64,000 nt of DNA from Chrysomallon squamiferum (taxonomy: Eukaryota; Mollusca; Gastropoda; Neomphalida; Peltospiridae): assembly GCA_012295275.1 (NCBI GenBank), contig CM022669.1, positions 1,308,073-1,372,072 on the forward strand, in the 5' to 3' direction. Shown piece after piece: positions 12,159 through 23,830 of the stretch (positions are counted from its first letter, which is position 1; each line of letters begins with the position of its first letter). The notes under the pieces are model-generated. The model was given only the letters and a program-made list of their open reading frames with translations. It did not search any database and had not been told where the DNA came from. The position numbers and the translations under genes are program-made.

Positions 12159-12487
12159 AAGTAGACAGTTGGTATCCATCTATCTTCAGGACACTCATAG
12201 AAAAACTTAATCTTTACAAATCAGTGATTGAACTGATGGGATGTTTCCGCCTTATTTCCTTTTTATTACGTTGTTATTTTGCTTTTAGAACACGATGCGC
12301 CAACACACATCCGTCAAGGAAACATCACCATAGCCAGATATACATTTACGTGTAAAACAGATCATTACTACTTTGAGATACGCATTTTCTTTGGGTTTTT
12401 TAATCTAAGTTGTGTAAGAACTGTTTCTTTATTACTTTCTGTGCATTCACACTTACCCATCTCTGTCACGATTATTCTGTAGTTACG

Positions 12488-12571
12488 TATTATTATCACC
12501 ATCGTTGTCATCATCGTCATTATCATCATTATTATTATCATTATGTTCATTATCATCATCACATCATCATC

Positions 12572-12655
<84 letters not shown>

Positions 12656-12666
12656 GCTGCTGCTGT
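12488..12666. repeat. (ATC)n/(ATT)n microsatellite
   Basis: Imperfect ATC units grading into about 27 ATT units and ending in CTG repeats, as at 1700-1792. Confidence 0.93.
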
Positions 12667-13276
12667 TATTGTAGGATATTTTTACTTAATTAATTGTTAT
12701 ATACAAGGACAACTCTGGACGGACAGATCGTAGATACGTACTGTATGTTACGACAGACGTAACCTGAGACTTTATTATTACGTTTTGTCACAACGAAACT
12801 GCAATGTCACGTTTTTATAACACTTTGTGACAACGTAATTAAAAACCACACTTCTACGTAATTTTTACGCTCTCTGTATAACACTGTATTTATATAAAAT
12901 TATTTATCTTAGTTATAAATATTAGTAAATACAAACACAGCAATATAAAATATGTACATACAGGTAAACAACAAGATTTGTATTTTTTAAAATATTTATT
13001 GTTAAATCACAAACTTCAGACTAACAGTGAAATAAAAGCTGGTGTTTTATCATGTCAGTGCACTTGTACTTATTACAACGTGTCCAGCTGCTGATAATAG
13101 ATGAAGCGGCAACATAATTATTTACTCACGCCCTGATAAAATGTTAACGCCATTTTGTTCTAAATTTGTCACTGCCGTCACAGGCACCTAGCCACGTTTG
13201 TGTGAACACACACAAGGTGTGCAGGTTGAAAAGCGTATCGAACCAAGACAACAATGTTAATTACAATTTTCACGCC
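12667..13276. other. AT-rich non-coding sequence
   Basis: Complex sequence; several ACGT-containing motifs near 12730-12860, no exon. Confidence 0.45.
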
Positions 13277-14479
13277 AGGCTGAATACCGTTATACAGGTT
13301 GGATATAATTATACAGGTTGAATACCGTTATACAGGTTGAATATAGTTTTACAGGTTGAATATAGTTATACAGGTTGAATATAGTTCTACAGGTTGAATA
13401 TAGTTCTACAGGTTGAATATAATTATACAGGTTGATATAGTTATACAGGTTGAATAGAGTTATACAGGTTGAATACCGTAATAAAGGTTGATATAGTTAT
13501 ACAGGTTGAATATAATTATACAGGTTGAATACCATTATACAGGTTGAATATAGTTATACAGGCTGAATATAGTTATACAGGTTGAATACCGTTATACAGG
13601 ATGAATATAGTTATACAGGTTGAATAGAGTTATAGAGGTTGAATACCATTATACAGGCTGAATACATTTATACAGGCTGAATACAGTTACACAGGCTGAA
13701 TACAGTTATACAGGCTGAATACAGTTATACAGGCTGAATACAGTTATACAGGAAAATACAGTTATACAGGCAAATACAGTTATACAGGCTGAATACAGTT
13801 ATACAGGCTGAATACAATTATACAGGCTGAATACAGTTATACAGGCTGAATACAGTTATACAGGCTGAATACAGTTATACAGGCTGAATACAGTTATACA
13901 GGCTGAATACAGTTATACAGGCTGAATACAGTTATACAGGCTGAATACAGTTATACAGGCTGAATACAGTTATACAGGCTGAATACAGGCAGGCTGAATA
14001 CAGTTATACAGGCTGAATACAGTTATACAGGCTGAATATACAGTTACAGTTGAATACATACAGGGCTGAATACAATTATACAGTTAGGCTGAATACAATA
14101 CAGGCTGAATACATTATACAGGCTGAATACAGTTATACAGTTGAATATAGGCTGAATACAGTTACACAGGCTGAATACAGTTATACAGGCTGAATACAGT
14201 TATACAGGCTGAATACAGTTACACAGGCTGAATACAGTTACACAGGCTGAATACAGGCTGAATACAGTTACACAGGCTGAATACAGGCTGAATACAGTTA
14301 TACAGGCTGAATACAGTTATAATACAGTTATAGGGCTGAATACAGTTATACAGGCTGAATACAGTTATGCAGGCTGAATACAGTTATACAGGCTGAATAC
14401 AGTTACACAGGCTGAATACAGTTATGCAGGCTGAATACAGTTATACAGGCTGAATACAGTTATACAGGCTGAATACCAT
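13277..14479. repeat. 20-bp minisatellite, about 60 copies, two subfamilies
   Basis: The left third is mostly GGTTGAATATAGTTATACAG; the right part is mostly GGCTGAATACAGTTATACAG. They differ at two C/T positions. Right-hand monomers around 13850-13970 are nearly identical, indicating recent homogenisation there. Truncated and fused monomers lie at 13987 and 14030-14150. Confidence 0.97.
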
Positions 14480-14505
14480 TTTGCCGGGCTGGGGTGGATT
14501 AGGAA

Positions 14506-14618
14506 TAATTTTTTTGTTTTTCTTTGTTTGTTTATTTGTGGTTATTTTTTTCTTGTTTATTTTCTTTTTTTTTTTTTTTTTTTTTTTTTTTCTGAATACA
14601 GTTGTTCCATTTTCTTTT

Positions 14619-14655
<37 letters not shown>
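14506..14655. repeat. T-rich tract with two long poly-T runs
   Basis: T runs at about 14565-14591 and 14621-14655. Between them is CTGAATACAGTTGTT, a fragment of the adjacent 20-bp monomer, so the T runs are associated with the edge of the array. Confidence 0.9.
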
Positions 14656-14656
<1 letters not shown>

Positions 14657-14756
14657 TTATTCCTGACTATATGAAAGATAAACATACTTACTGTATTTGC
14701 TGATTATTAAAGTGAATGTGGAATTCCGTATTCTTCATATCCAATTATAATGAATT

Positions 14757-15075
14757 AACATATTAGCATATTAACTCTGATAAAAAGTCGATACCCCAGG
14801 CTCACGGAGCAGTATGTTTTAGTTTTGTTTTTCTGTAACGCAATATTAGCAATGTTTGTACTACAAACGTAATTATTATTTTCTCTGCAACTATACAACT
14901 AATCCTACCAATACTTTACTATTACTACTACATCTACTACAGTTACTACTAATACTAGTACAGTTACTGTTACCACTTTTCTTTATCTTTGTTTCTTTTT
15001 TTCTTTTTTTTCTTCATATTTATTTTTTAACATATTAACATATTAACTCTGATAAAACGTCGATACCCCAGGCTC
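14757..15075. repeat. 47-bp direct repeat pair
   Basis: Positions 14757-14803 and 15029-15075 match at 45 of 47 positions (ending ATACCCCAGGCTC). Both are preceded by TTCTTCATAT or TCTTCATAT. The spacer is AT-rich with ACT repeats. Confidence 0.93.
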
Positions 15076-15567
15076 CTAGTGTAAAACAATATAATTTTCA
15101 CGTATCTACTTGTTGATATGAAGTAGGAGATGTAAGAACTTATAGGTACCTTTTTTTTAAAATGAGGATCGTTCTAACGAAATCTGAGAAAAAAAAGTAA
15201 ATAAAACATCACCTCTGGTCTGTCTGAGCAAAACAGAAATTCTTTTATGAATGTCTGACTATGTCTGGATGTTCAGCAGATATAGTTTTATTTTTTTTTG
15301 TTATTATTATTATTATTATTTTTCCCCCTCTGGCTTTCCTCTTGTTCAGCAATTTTAGTTCCATTGTGATGGACTGGTGTCAGTATCACTTAGAACAAAG
15401 ATGCGTAATGGAAATAAAGAAGCGGTTTATTTTTCGTAATTTTGTTTAATTTTTTTTTTATTTTACATTATTATTATTTTATTTTTTTTCCTTTTCACTT
15501 TTGTCTATCATTATTTTTTTTTAGCAGGCCATCGCTTAATGCATATACATACAGTTAAAATAAAATG

Positions 15568-15569
<2 letters not shown>

Positions 15570-15631
<62 letters not shown>

Positions 15632-15715
15632 GAGATATGTAAACAAGGAATCGATGAAGATAAAAACATGTATTTTGTATCCTGTAACAAAACAATGCTG
15701 CTGCTGCTGCTGCTG
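15570..15715. repeat. (TAA)n and (CTG)n microsatellites
   Basis: About 20 TAA units at 15570-15630, and six to seven CTG units at 15696-15715. Confidence 0.93.
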
Positions 15716-16040
15716 GAAACAGAAGAAGTACCAACAAGATGAACCACAATAAGAGTTGGGAAGAAGACTATTTAATGTATAAAACAAGAGATATTTCCGT
15801 TTGTTAAAAGCGAAACCCCTGTTCATGATAAAGTGAGAAATATTTTATTTATTTAAAATGTGATTGGCTGACAGAGTCAGTTGGGTCAGTCACGTGACAG
15901 GATACACGGTTTATGAATAAACACTGTCATCAAGAGAGTATAGTAATTTTAGCCGACATCTGTTTCTTTGTCTTTTTTTTTGTTTGTCTTCACCCTCCAC
16001 CAGTATGACCCCTTTCCCCTTTATCTTCTTCTTCTTTTCT

Positions 16041-16100
16041 CTTATTATTATTATTATTATTATTATTTTTATTATTTTTATTATTGTTATTATTGTTATT
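16041..16100. repeat. (ATT)n microsatellite, imperfect
   Basis: TTA units with T-run and G interruptions. Confidence 0.88.
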
Positions 16101-16296
16101 TTCAAGACGCCGGTCACTGAAGTTTAACGTATTTGTATGTGACAGCCTGCAGCCTTGATCAGGTCAGCTTCTCCCCCACTAATGATCTTCCTGCACGTCG
16201 TGAACGAGACACTTCCCAGCATTCACCGCAGTTGTTCTGAAATACCGAAACTGATCACGTGGTTCTGTGGAACAGGTGTAATGTTTAAAAATGAGC

Positions 16297-16298
<2 letters not shown>

Positions 16299-16341
<43 letters not shown>
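16299..16341. repeat. (CT)n microsatellite
   Basis: About 21 CT units. Confidence 0.95.
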
Positions 16342-16342
<1 letters not shown>

Positions 16343-16432
16343 AAAAATTAGTAGGCGTCACGGTGTTAGTAGTTGTAAACTGATAAAACAAATATAGCTA
16401 GAGATGCAGATTAATCTTTCCAATAAATTATT

Positions 16433-16433
<1 letters not shown>

Positions 16434-16484
<51 letters not shown>

Positions 16485-16503
16485 CAACAATAATAATAAC
16501 AAT
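16434..16503. repeat. (AAT)n/(AAC)n microsatellite
   Basis: TAA units with an ACA interruption. Confidence 0.92.
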
Positions 16504-17205
16504 ATATAAATTTAGCACAGTCAACAGTTTACGTAGTTTTGTCTATTTTTAAACGCAGCGATGTGTGAAGTGTGCAAGATATCCGCGCTGTCTGATTACG
16601 ATTAAGTCGTTCGGAACACTTCGTCCAAATTCCGAAGTATTCGGAAACACTCAAGCGATGACACTCGTAAAACTCTCCCGAGTAGAAAAGATTTCCGGAT
16701 TTGTTTCCAATTAGTCAAAGCGTTACTGAGCGTGTGACTGACTGAAAATTTATTGTGTTGTATTGTATTTTGAATTATCAACATACATACATTAAAACCA
16801 ACCAAACTAATTTCTTTATCAATTTGCCACACATGCATGGACATAAGCACACAACTTAATATTTCACTCATTCTAATAAGTGAGAATCTTAACTTCAAGT
16901 GTTATAGAATGTAAACAACAATATATTATACACTTTTACTGTTTAAAATGGCGCGAAAAGAGTAACAAATGGGCCAGTTCCCGTTTTAAAGCGGTTGAAT
17001 AAGCGCACCAATTCATATTCCCCACACAAAGAGTAATTTTAAAAAGAACGGAGAAAGAAAGAAAAAGTAAAAAACATCTGTGTTTTCTCCAGCGCTCATT
17101 CGTCAGATCTGTGAAAGCAGCAAACAACAGCGCTCACGTGGTCGCTGTGAATGGGAGATTTCACGGGTGACGGCGCTGTCCGGACAACCACGTGTCAGAC
17201 GACAG

Positions 17206-17226
17206 GCACGAGACATCGTGCTTTTT
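17206..17226 (+). other. Stem-loop followed by a T run
   Basis: GCACGA (17206-17211), loop GACA, TCGTGC (17216-17221), then TTTTT. This is the shape of a small-RNA 3' end with a polymerase III stop signal, but no internal A/B boxes or known RNA upstream are recognised. Confidence 0.25.
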
Positions 17227-17545
17227 CAAAAAGAGAGAAAAAAAATGTAAGCGCGTGCCGGCAGGCATGTCTATTATCATTACTGCTGTTCTATTCACTG
17301 ATACATTTTATTATTATTATTATTTTACTTTTTTTTTCGGTTTTGTTCGCTTCTTTTCGGTAGGCATGTGGCCCGCTGAACGCGGCTCGTGCAGTGAAAT
17401 CTTTTCACGACTGACAGATGTTCAGTGAGCCTTTAATCGGAATTCGTTTCCGAGCAGGTGGCAGACGACAAAGGCAACAGACGAACTGAGCAAGATGGCT
17501 ATTGTTGATAACCAAAAGTGGCGGGAAATTCCGTTACTTTGTCTG

Positions 17546-17600
<55 letters not shown>

Positions 17601-17601
17601 C
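17546..17601. repeat. (ATT)n microsatellite
   Basis: About 18 ATT units. Confidence 0.93.
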
Positions 17602-17850
17602 AGAAGTAGTATAACTAGCAGTATTAACAGTAGCAGTAGTAATACGTAATATTCATTTGACTCAGAGAATACGAATATTACATCAAATTTAAAAATGTAA
17701 CAACGGTATAAAAACTGTGATGTACACAAAATGTACCTAAAGAAAAAGAAAACAATTATGTAGATCAGTAATACAGTATTCCGTTATTACTATTACTACT
17801 GACAGTCAGTAGCATCCATATCACCAACTAGTAAATACAACTGCTTCCTT

Positions 17851-17851
17851 A

Positions 17852-17901
<50 letters not shown>

Positions 17902-17924
17902 GTTATTATTATTATTATTATTAT
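17851..17924. repeat. (ATT)n microsatellite
   Basis: About 24 ATT units with one TGT interruption. Confidence 0.93.
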
Positions 17925-18883
17925 ATGAATGATAAAAGGTAATTTCACTAATGTTTTCGCTTGTTGCCAGTTAACGCATATTTTAGATTGGTATCGTTGT
18001 TCTAGTAAATTAAATTTCGCGCTGGGAAATAACCATATGGCTTCCGTGAATGCAGACGTCAACCAGAGTTTTGGCGGGAAAGTTGCCACCTGAAAGTATT
18101 TTCGATATCAATATATTTTAATTTTTGTTTTGTTTGTTCAGTCGATTGTCACCAAATCTGATATTTAAATATGATTGCGGAAAACGTCTTATATATCACC
18201 ATAATCGTTATCATTATCATCAATATCATATGATTTATAAAAATAACGTAATAGGTGGTATGTGTCAAAGAGAAGGTTCAGACATACATTTAGTTGTTGA
18301 TAACAAATAATAAGTAAGCCAGTAAGTAAATAAATAAATAGATTCATTAAAAATAAATAAATAATTTTCATTAAAAATAAAGAAAAATAATAAGGAAAGA
18401 GAGAATAAATTGGACATTTCATGTTAATAGTATGTTGTTTTGTGTGTGTTTTTTTCACTGTCGTAAAATTTAAAATATTAAATAGAAAGTTTCTTCCTCA
18501 GTAACAGCTATATCTCAGTCTGACTTTAATTTGATATAACACAAATTGAGCTTTGGTTTGATCGGTAATAAAGCAGTGTTGGAGATCGATATTTTGCTTC
18601 GGTCGAGCCTATTAAAACACGATGTTACATTGCGGCGTTATGAAGGCAATGACTGTAGAGCTAGTGGGATAATAAACTGTTTTATTGTGTTGATTAGTAA
18701 TGTAATAATTATCAACACTATCGGATGTAAATATGAGCGAAGTTAGATGTACAGACATTTACTTGGCGAATTCCACAGTTTGACTGATTTCAGTCTGCAA
18801 GGTTACCTGTCACTCGATATCGCGCCGCGCTGTTAAAGGGGTTTTCATATTGTGTCATTTTAGATGATCAATTTAAAAAAATA

Positions 18884-18926
<43 letters not shown>

Positions 18927-18931
18927 TATTT

Positions 18932-18963
<32 letters not shown>

Positions 18964-18991
18964 GTTATTTATATTGTAATTTATATTTATT

Positions 18992-19066
<75 letters not shown>

Positions 19067-19093
19067 CCTCCCTCCCTCTCCCTCCCTCCCTCT
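18884..19093. repeat. (ATT)n(TTTA)n(CT)n(CCCT)n compound microsatellite
   Basis: Four adjoining runs. The (CT)n part (about 18994-19062) passes into CCCT units. Confidence 0.95.
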
Positions 19094-19269
19094 TTGTGTC
19101 AAGTATCTAAACGATGGTCACTAACAGTCGCACAGTGTGATTTCGACTTTATTATTAATCAATACGCAGACTCGTGTCGCGCCAGGCGTGTTTTTCAGTT
19201 CAGACAAAAACCGCGCCAGACGCCATTACAATTAAATTAACGTATAACCATTATCCTTTCATCCTTCTT

Positions 19270-19305
19270 TTATTTATTTAGTTTTTTATTTATTTATTTA
19301 TTTAA

Positions 19306-19400
<95 letters not shown>

Positions 19401-19436
19401 CATCATCATTATTATTTTTATTTTTATTATTATTTC
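19270..19436. repeat. (TTTA)n(TAA)n(TTA)n array with self-complementary arms
   Basis: About 25 AAT units run directly into ATT units, allowing hairpin formation. Confidence 0.93.
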
Positions 19437-19786
19437 TTTTAATTAATATTTTTATTATTATTTCATAGTTGTCAACATGAGAAAATCGAGTAAATAATTT
19501 TCCATTTGCGACATGAGACAGAAAAAGGTGAAATCACACGCATGCGTAGACGCGCAAACAGCAACAAAAGGCAGTTATTTATTTAAGCGCTGTATGAATC
19601 AGAGATGTGAAACAAACAGAAAACAGAGATTTTTCTCTTCACTGCAAACTCGAATAAACAAAAGTAAATTGATATGTGCATGCAATATCTTGTTTTACAA
19701 ATGTCTCCATTCAGGTTGATTTAGTGCGAAACACAGAGCAAAATCATTTGATGTAGAAATTAAGTTCTGTGTTATTTATATTATAC

Positions 19787-19921
<135 letters not shown>

Positions 19922-21068
19922 ATACACACGTAAAAGTTATTTTCTATAAATTCCGCCAAACTGCTTGATGAAATTTTACACCAAAAAATAAAATAAACGG
20001 AAAAAGAATTGTGCGTTTTGAATAGCAAGAAAACAGGAGCCAGGTGGTGTCCCAGGAGAAACCGGTTTTAATTATCAGTTTGAGAATAATAACACTTCTG
20101 TTCCGTCCCGCTCGCTTGTAGAAGATCACGTGACTCTGTCATTACAGATATCTCGGTTATTAAAATGTTTCCAGCTTTAGGGAAAGATAGAAAAGGAAAC
20201 AAGTAAATAATGAACGAATGAATTAAAAAACAGGACAATTATTTCTGATACGTTTTTATTTCAAAACTAATAATACACGTCCTGTTTGTTTAATTTCACA
20301 GAATGACTATAACTGCAGTCTAAGGTTTTGATGCTATCATCTGTGAGGTGAAAATACTGAAGCTGAAAGTGTTAAATGATAACTCTGTGTAAAGGTGTTT
20401 GTTTGAATTCAGTAAGTGTTCTTTACTTTATTATGACAGATGAAATGAAAGTGGAACGAGTAACTGTTATTACGACTAGAAAAGAAACCAGTCAGAATTA
20501 CATCAAACAATGACTGAGTTCTCTGACGTAAGCAGTCGATCATAAACCTGATGCAGTGTTACCAGCGATGTGTGGTCACTGACTGGGATGATCAGCTGAT
20601 CACTAACTCTCTAACACGCTGACACGCTAACTCTGTAAAACGTTAACATGCTAACTCTGTAACTCTCTAACACGCTAACACTGTGTATGGGCAGACTCAC
20701 CTTTCTAACCTCTGCTGATAACTACTACACACTACACTGTTATTTAATACAACAACAAACAACACTTTTCTAACACACTGACAGCTACTAACAGCTACCA
20801 TTTACTACTATTATTTAAAACAACAACTACAACATCTTGTTACAGTACTTTCCAGTTCTGTGACAACAAAACAAGTGTCCAACTTGTCTGTATTTCAGTC
20901 TGTGACAGTGTTAAAGAATTTCAAACTGTCATGTTAAATGTAAGCTGCTATTAAAATGTACAAAGTATATGACATAAACACTGACTGACTCAGAGGTTAC
21001 AATAACAACTTGGTTCATGAAATCATTCTTTAAACCAACCCCAAAATCTTAACAGCAAGCTCTAAATA
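19922..21068. other. Non-coding sequence with short CTAACAC repeats
   Basis: Mostly complex. 20602-20690 is built of CTAACTCT and CTAACACG units, similar to the array at 58437-58502. TCACGTGA is at 20126. No exon. Confidence 0.5.
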
Positions 21069-21149
21069 CGTGTGTGTGTGTGTGCGTGCGTGTATGTGCG
21101 TATGTGTTTGTGTGTGTGCGTGTGTGCCTGTGTGTGTGTATGTGTGTGT
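21069..21149. repeat. (GT)n microsatellite, imperfect
   Basis: GT units with GCGT and GTAT interruptions. Confidence 0.93.
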
Positions 21150-21373
21150 CAAATTTAATACATATGACATTTTAATAATAATATTAACAGCCACGATTAG
21201 AAATCGATCCACAGTTGTTAGTTTCGATTCTGAATGTATTAACTTGCTTTCAGTATGCGTAGCAAATTCATAAATGTCAGGAACAGAAATTCATTTTTGC
21301 ACTTACCTTTTACTGGTTTTGACACAAAAGGCCATTATTGGTTACTGTGATTACGTCACATCCAAACTATTGG

Positions 21374-21434
21374 TGACGTCAAAATGTAACCTTTGACCTT
21401 AATCAGTTTTGTAAGCAATTTCTTGTATATAAAT
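21374..21434 (+). promoter_or_regulatory. CRE, nuclear-receptor half-site and TATA-like element
   Basis: TGACGTCA at 21374-21381 is followed by a TTTGACCTT nuclear-receptor half-site at about 21392 and by TATATAAAT at about 21426. It is promoter-like in layout. No coding sequence follows. Confidence 0.3.
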
Positions 21435-22067
21435 TTTGTTTGAATAATATTTAAGATGAAATGTTCTGGATATATAACAGGTAAAACGATTATTTATTTA
21501 TTTGTGAAAAACTTACACTTGTATATGAAGAAAAATAATAAAGGATGATTCGTGGGCATGTTTTCATGTCGATATTATAAGCCTGAAGTATAGAGAGACG
21601 TCAAACAGCTAGCCATAGTGAATTCAGAAATAAAAACCAAATCCATGAGCTAAAATAAACGTTAATTCTCTTCTTTCTCCTTTTCTAAAAAAAAATAAAA
21701 TAAAATAAATCAACTTTGTCGCTCTGTGTTATGTAAATAAATAATGATAGTTATAATGAATGTACGATTTCACAAGATTAACTCCGATATGGAAATATTT
21801 TGACATTTTGCCTTAATTTTTAAACATTCACAGGGAACATTTATTGAATCAACAACTAATTTCAGCGATGCTATATTAACTTGTATGTGATGTTGTTAAC
21901 GTCCCCGCACACTGCACTGAGCTCATCTTGCTATCATCTGGCGACTGAAACTCGCTGATGAAGTGATGAACACGTGAACAGTTTCAGCTGAAAACACAGA
22001 CAGATCCCCCCCACCTGTCCGTGTCAGTCAGATGTCCGTCTGAACATGTGTGTGTTATTTATTTTAT

Positions 22068-22251
22068 ATACACATACGTATACATACGTACACACATACA
22101 TACATACATACATACATACATACATACATACATACATACATACACACACACATATATACATACATACATACTAACATACATACATATACACACATACACA
22201 TATATATATACATACATACATACGTACATACGTACACACACACACACACAC

Positions 22252-22290
<39 letters not shown>

Positions 22291-22312
22291 CATACATATA
22301 TATAGATATATA
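22068..22312. repeat. (CATA)n/(CA)n/(TA)n array
   Basis: About 245 bp of ATAC, CACA and TATA units. Both strands stay open but encode only His/Thr/Tyr or Cys/Val/Tyr repeats. Confidence 0.95.
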
Positions 22313-22727
22313 TGAGCGATGTGTGTCTGTGCTAGTTTAATGAGTTGCGTGAGGAATTCACTAATTACGTGTTTGTATATCTCGCCGTCTGTCAAATTAA
22401 CATTCCACTCAAATGTGTATCCTGGGCTGCAGATCGATGTCGTACTACTCCGATATGAAATCGGGTTAAGTGAAAGTATGGAGCAGGTCTATTTATATTA
22501 CATGTTGTTTTCACTGACCCTCATTTCATTCCGTGACCTTTAATTATGTTATATATGTCACATACCTTATTTCTTCTCAAAGTTTATAAACAGTATGTAT
22601 ATATATAGTGTACGTACATTAGTATGTTTGCATGTATGTGTGTTTGCATTAATGTGTATATACTTATATCTATGTATTTTGGGTACATATGTGTCTCTGT
22701 ATATATATAAATAAGTATTTTATGATT

Positions 22728-22935
<208 letters not shown>

Positions 22936-22936
<1 letters not shown>

Positions 22937-23830
22937 AATAACTATTTTTTAAATTATTTTTCCTCCTCATCGTCATTATCATAATCGTCATCATCATTGT
23001 CATCGTAGTCGTCGTTTATTACTTGTGGGGTTTTTTTTGTTTTCCTTTTGCTAGAAAACCAGTTTGTTGTTTTAACTAATTACTCATGAGTAGGACATAC
23101 AACAGCACAGATAAGAAGTGAGCATAAGGATAATTACTTTAAACATCTGATTGTGGACTACAAAACGTGTAAATACAGCTGTTTTAAACGTGTTACAATA
23201 ACCTCTGGCAGTGTAAGTTATTGTGAAGTTAGGCTAAACTGTAGTAATACTGTACGTTAGTAATATGTCGTCAAGGTAAATATTTCTTGTTCGTTAATTC
23301 GATTTCATTTATTATTATTATTATTATAATTATTATTATTATTTATTTTTTCATGCACACAGATAAAGAAGATGTGAATTGTATCCGTTTTTACGTTGTT
23401 TCTAAATAATCAGAGCTTTTCTTCAACGTTTTATTTTTATCCACTCGGTAATTATAGAACACTGTTTTCAATTTTAACACTACCAGTCAGTAACTTGTCT
23501 TTTAGATACAGCTGAATACGTTATGTTGAAAGCTTATCATTAATAAGTCATACTCCAGTATTCCAGCTCCAGTGTAATCACCGTTTTTTCTTGGTTCAGA
23601 CCATGCAAAGCTACTTGATACTTTCAATACGTGTAATGATTAGCCTTATTTATAATTTATTCTTTCCATTATTCATGATGAGTTTAATCTAGGTCGATAT
23701 TATCATCTTCGATGAATAAAATAAATACGTAAATACCAGCATCATAAATAATTTAGAAATGATTATAATGAATGTGTACACTGGTTTGTAAAGCCTGTAT
23801 CATAAGAGGTATAATCAGTATATGCATCGT
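22936..23830. other. AT-rich non-coding sequence
   Basis: Short (ATT)n at 23306-23345. Otherwise complex, no exon. Confidence 0.5.

Larger units (their letters stand above)
16540..18110. promoter_or_regulatory. Complex region with a cluster of E2F-like sites
   Basis: Apart from the (ATT)n runs at 17546-17601 and 17851-17924, this is complex sequence. E2F-type sites occur at 16950-16959 (GGCGCGAAAA), 17520-17528 (GGCGGGAAA), 18015-18022 (TTTCGCGC) and 18073-18081 (GGCGGGAAA), with CACGTG motifs near 17135 and 17189. No coding exon is seen. A cell-cycle-type promoter or enhancer is one reading; chance is another. Confidence 0.35.

Noticed and set aside
13277-14479. Regular short repeats considered as a CRISPR-like array
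   Set aside because: Repeats are contiguous with no unique spacers, and the genome is eukaryotic; it is a minisatellite. The same applies to the arrays at 7424, 23831, 27961 and 32622.
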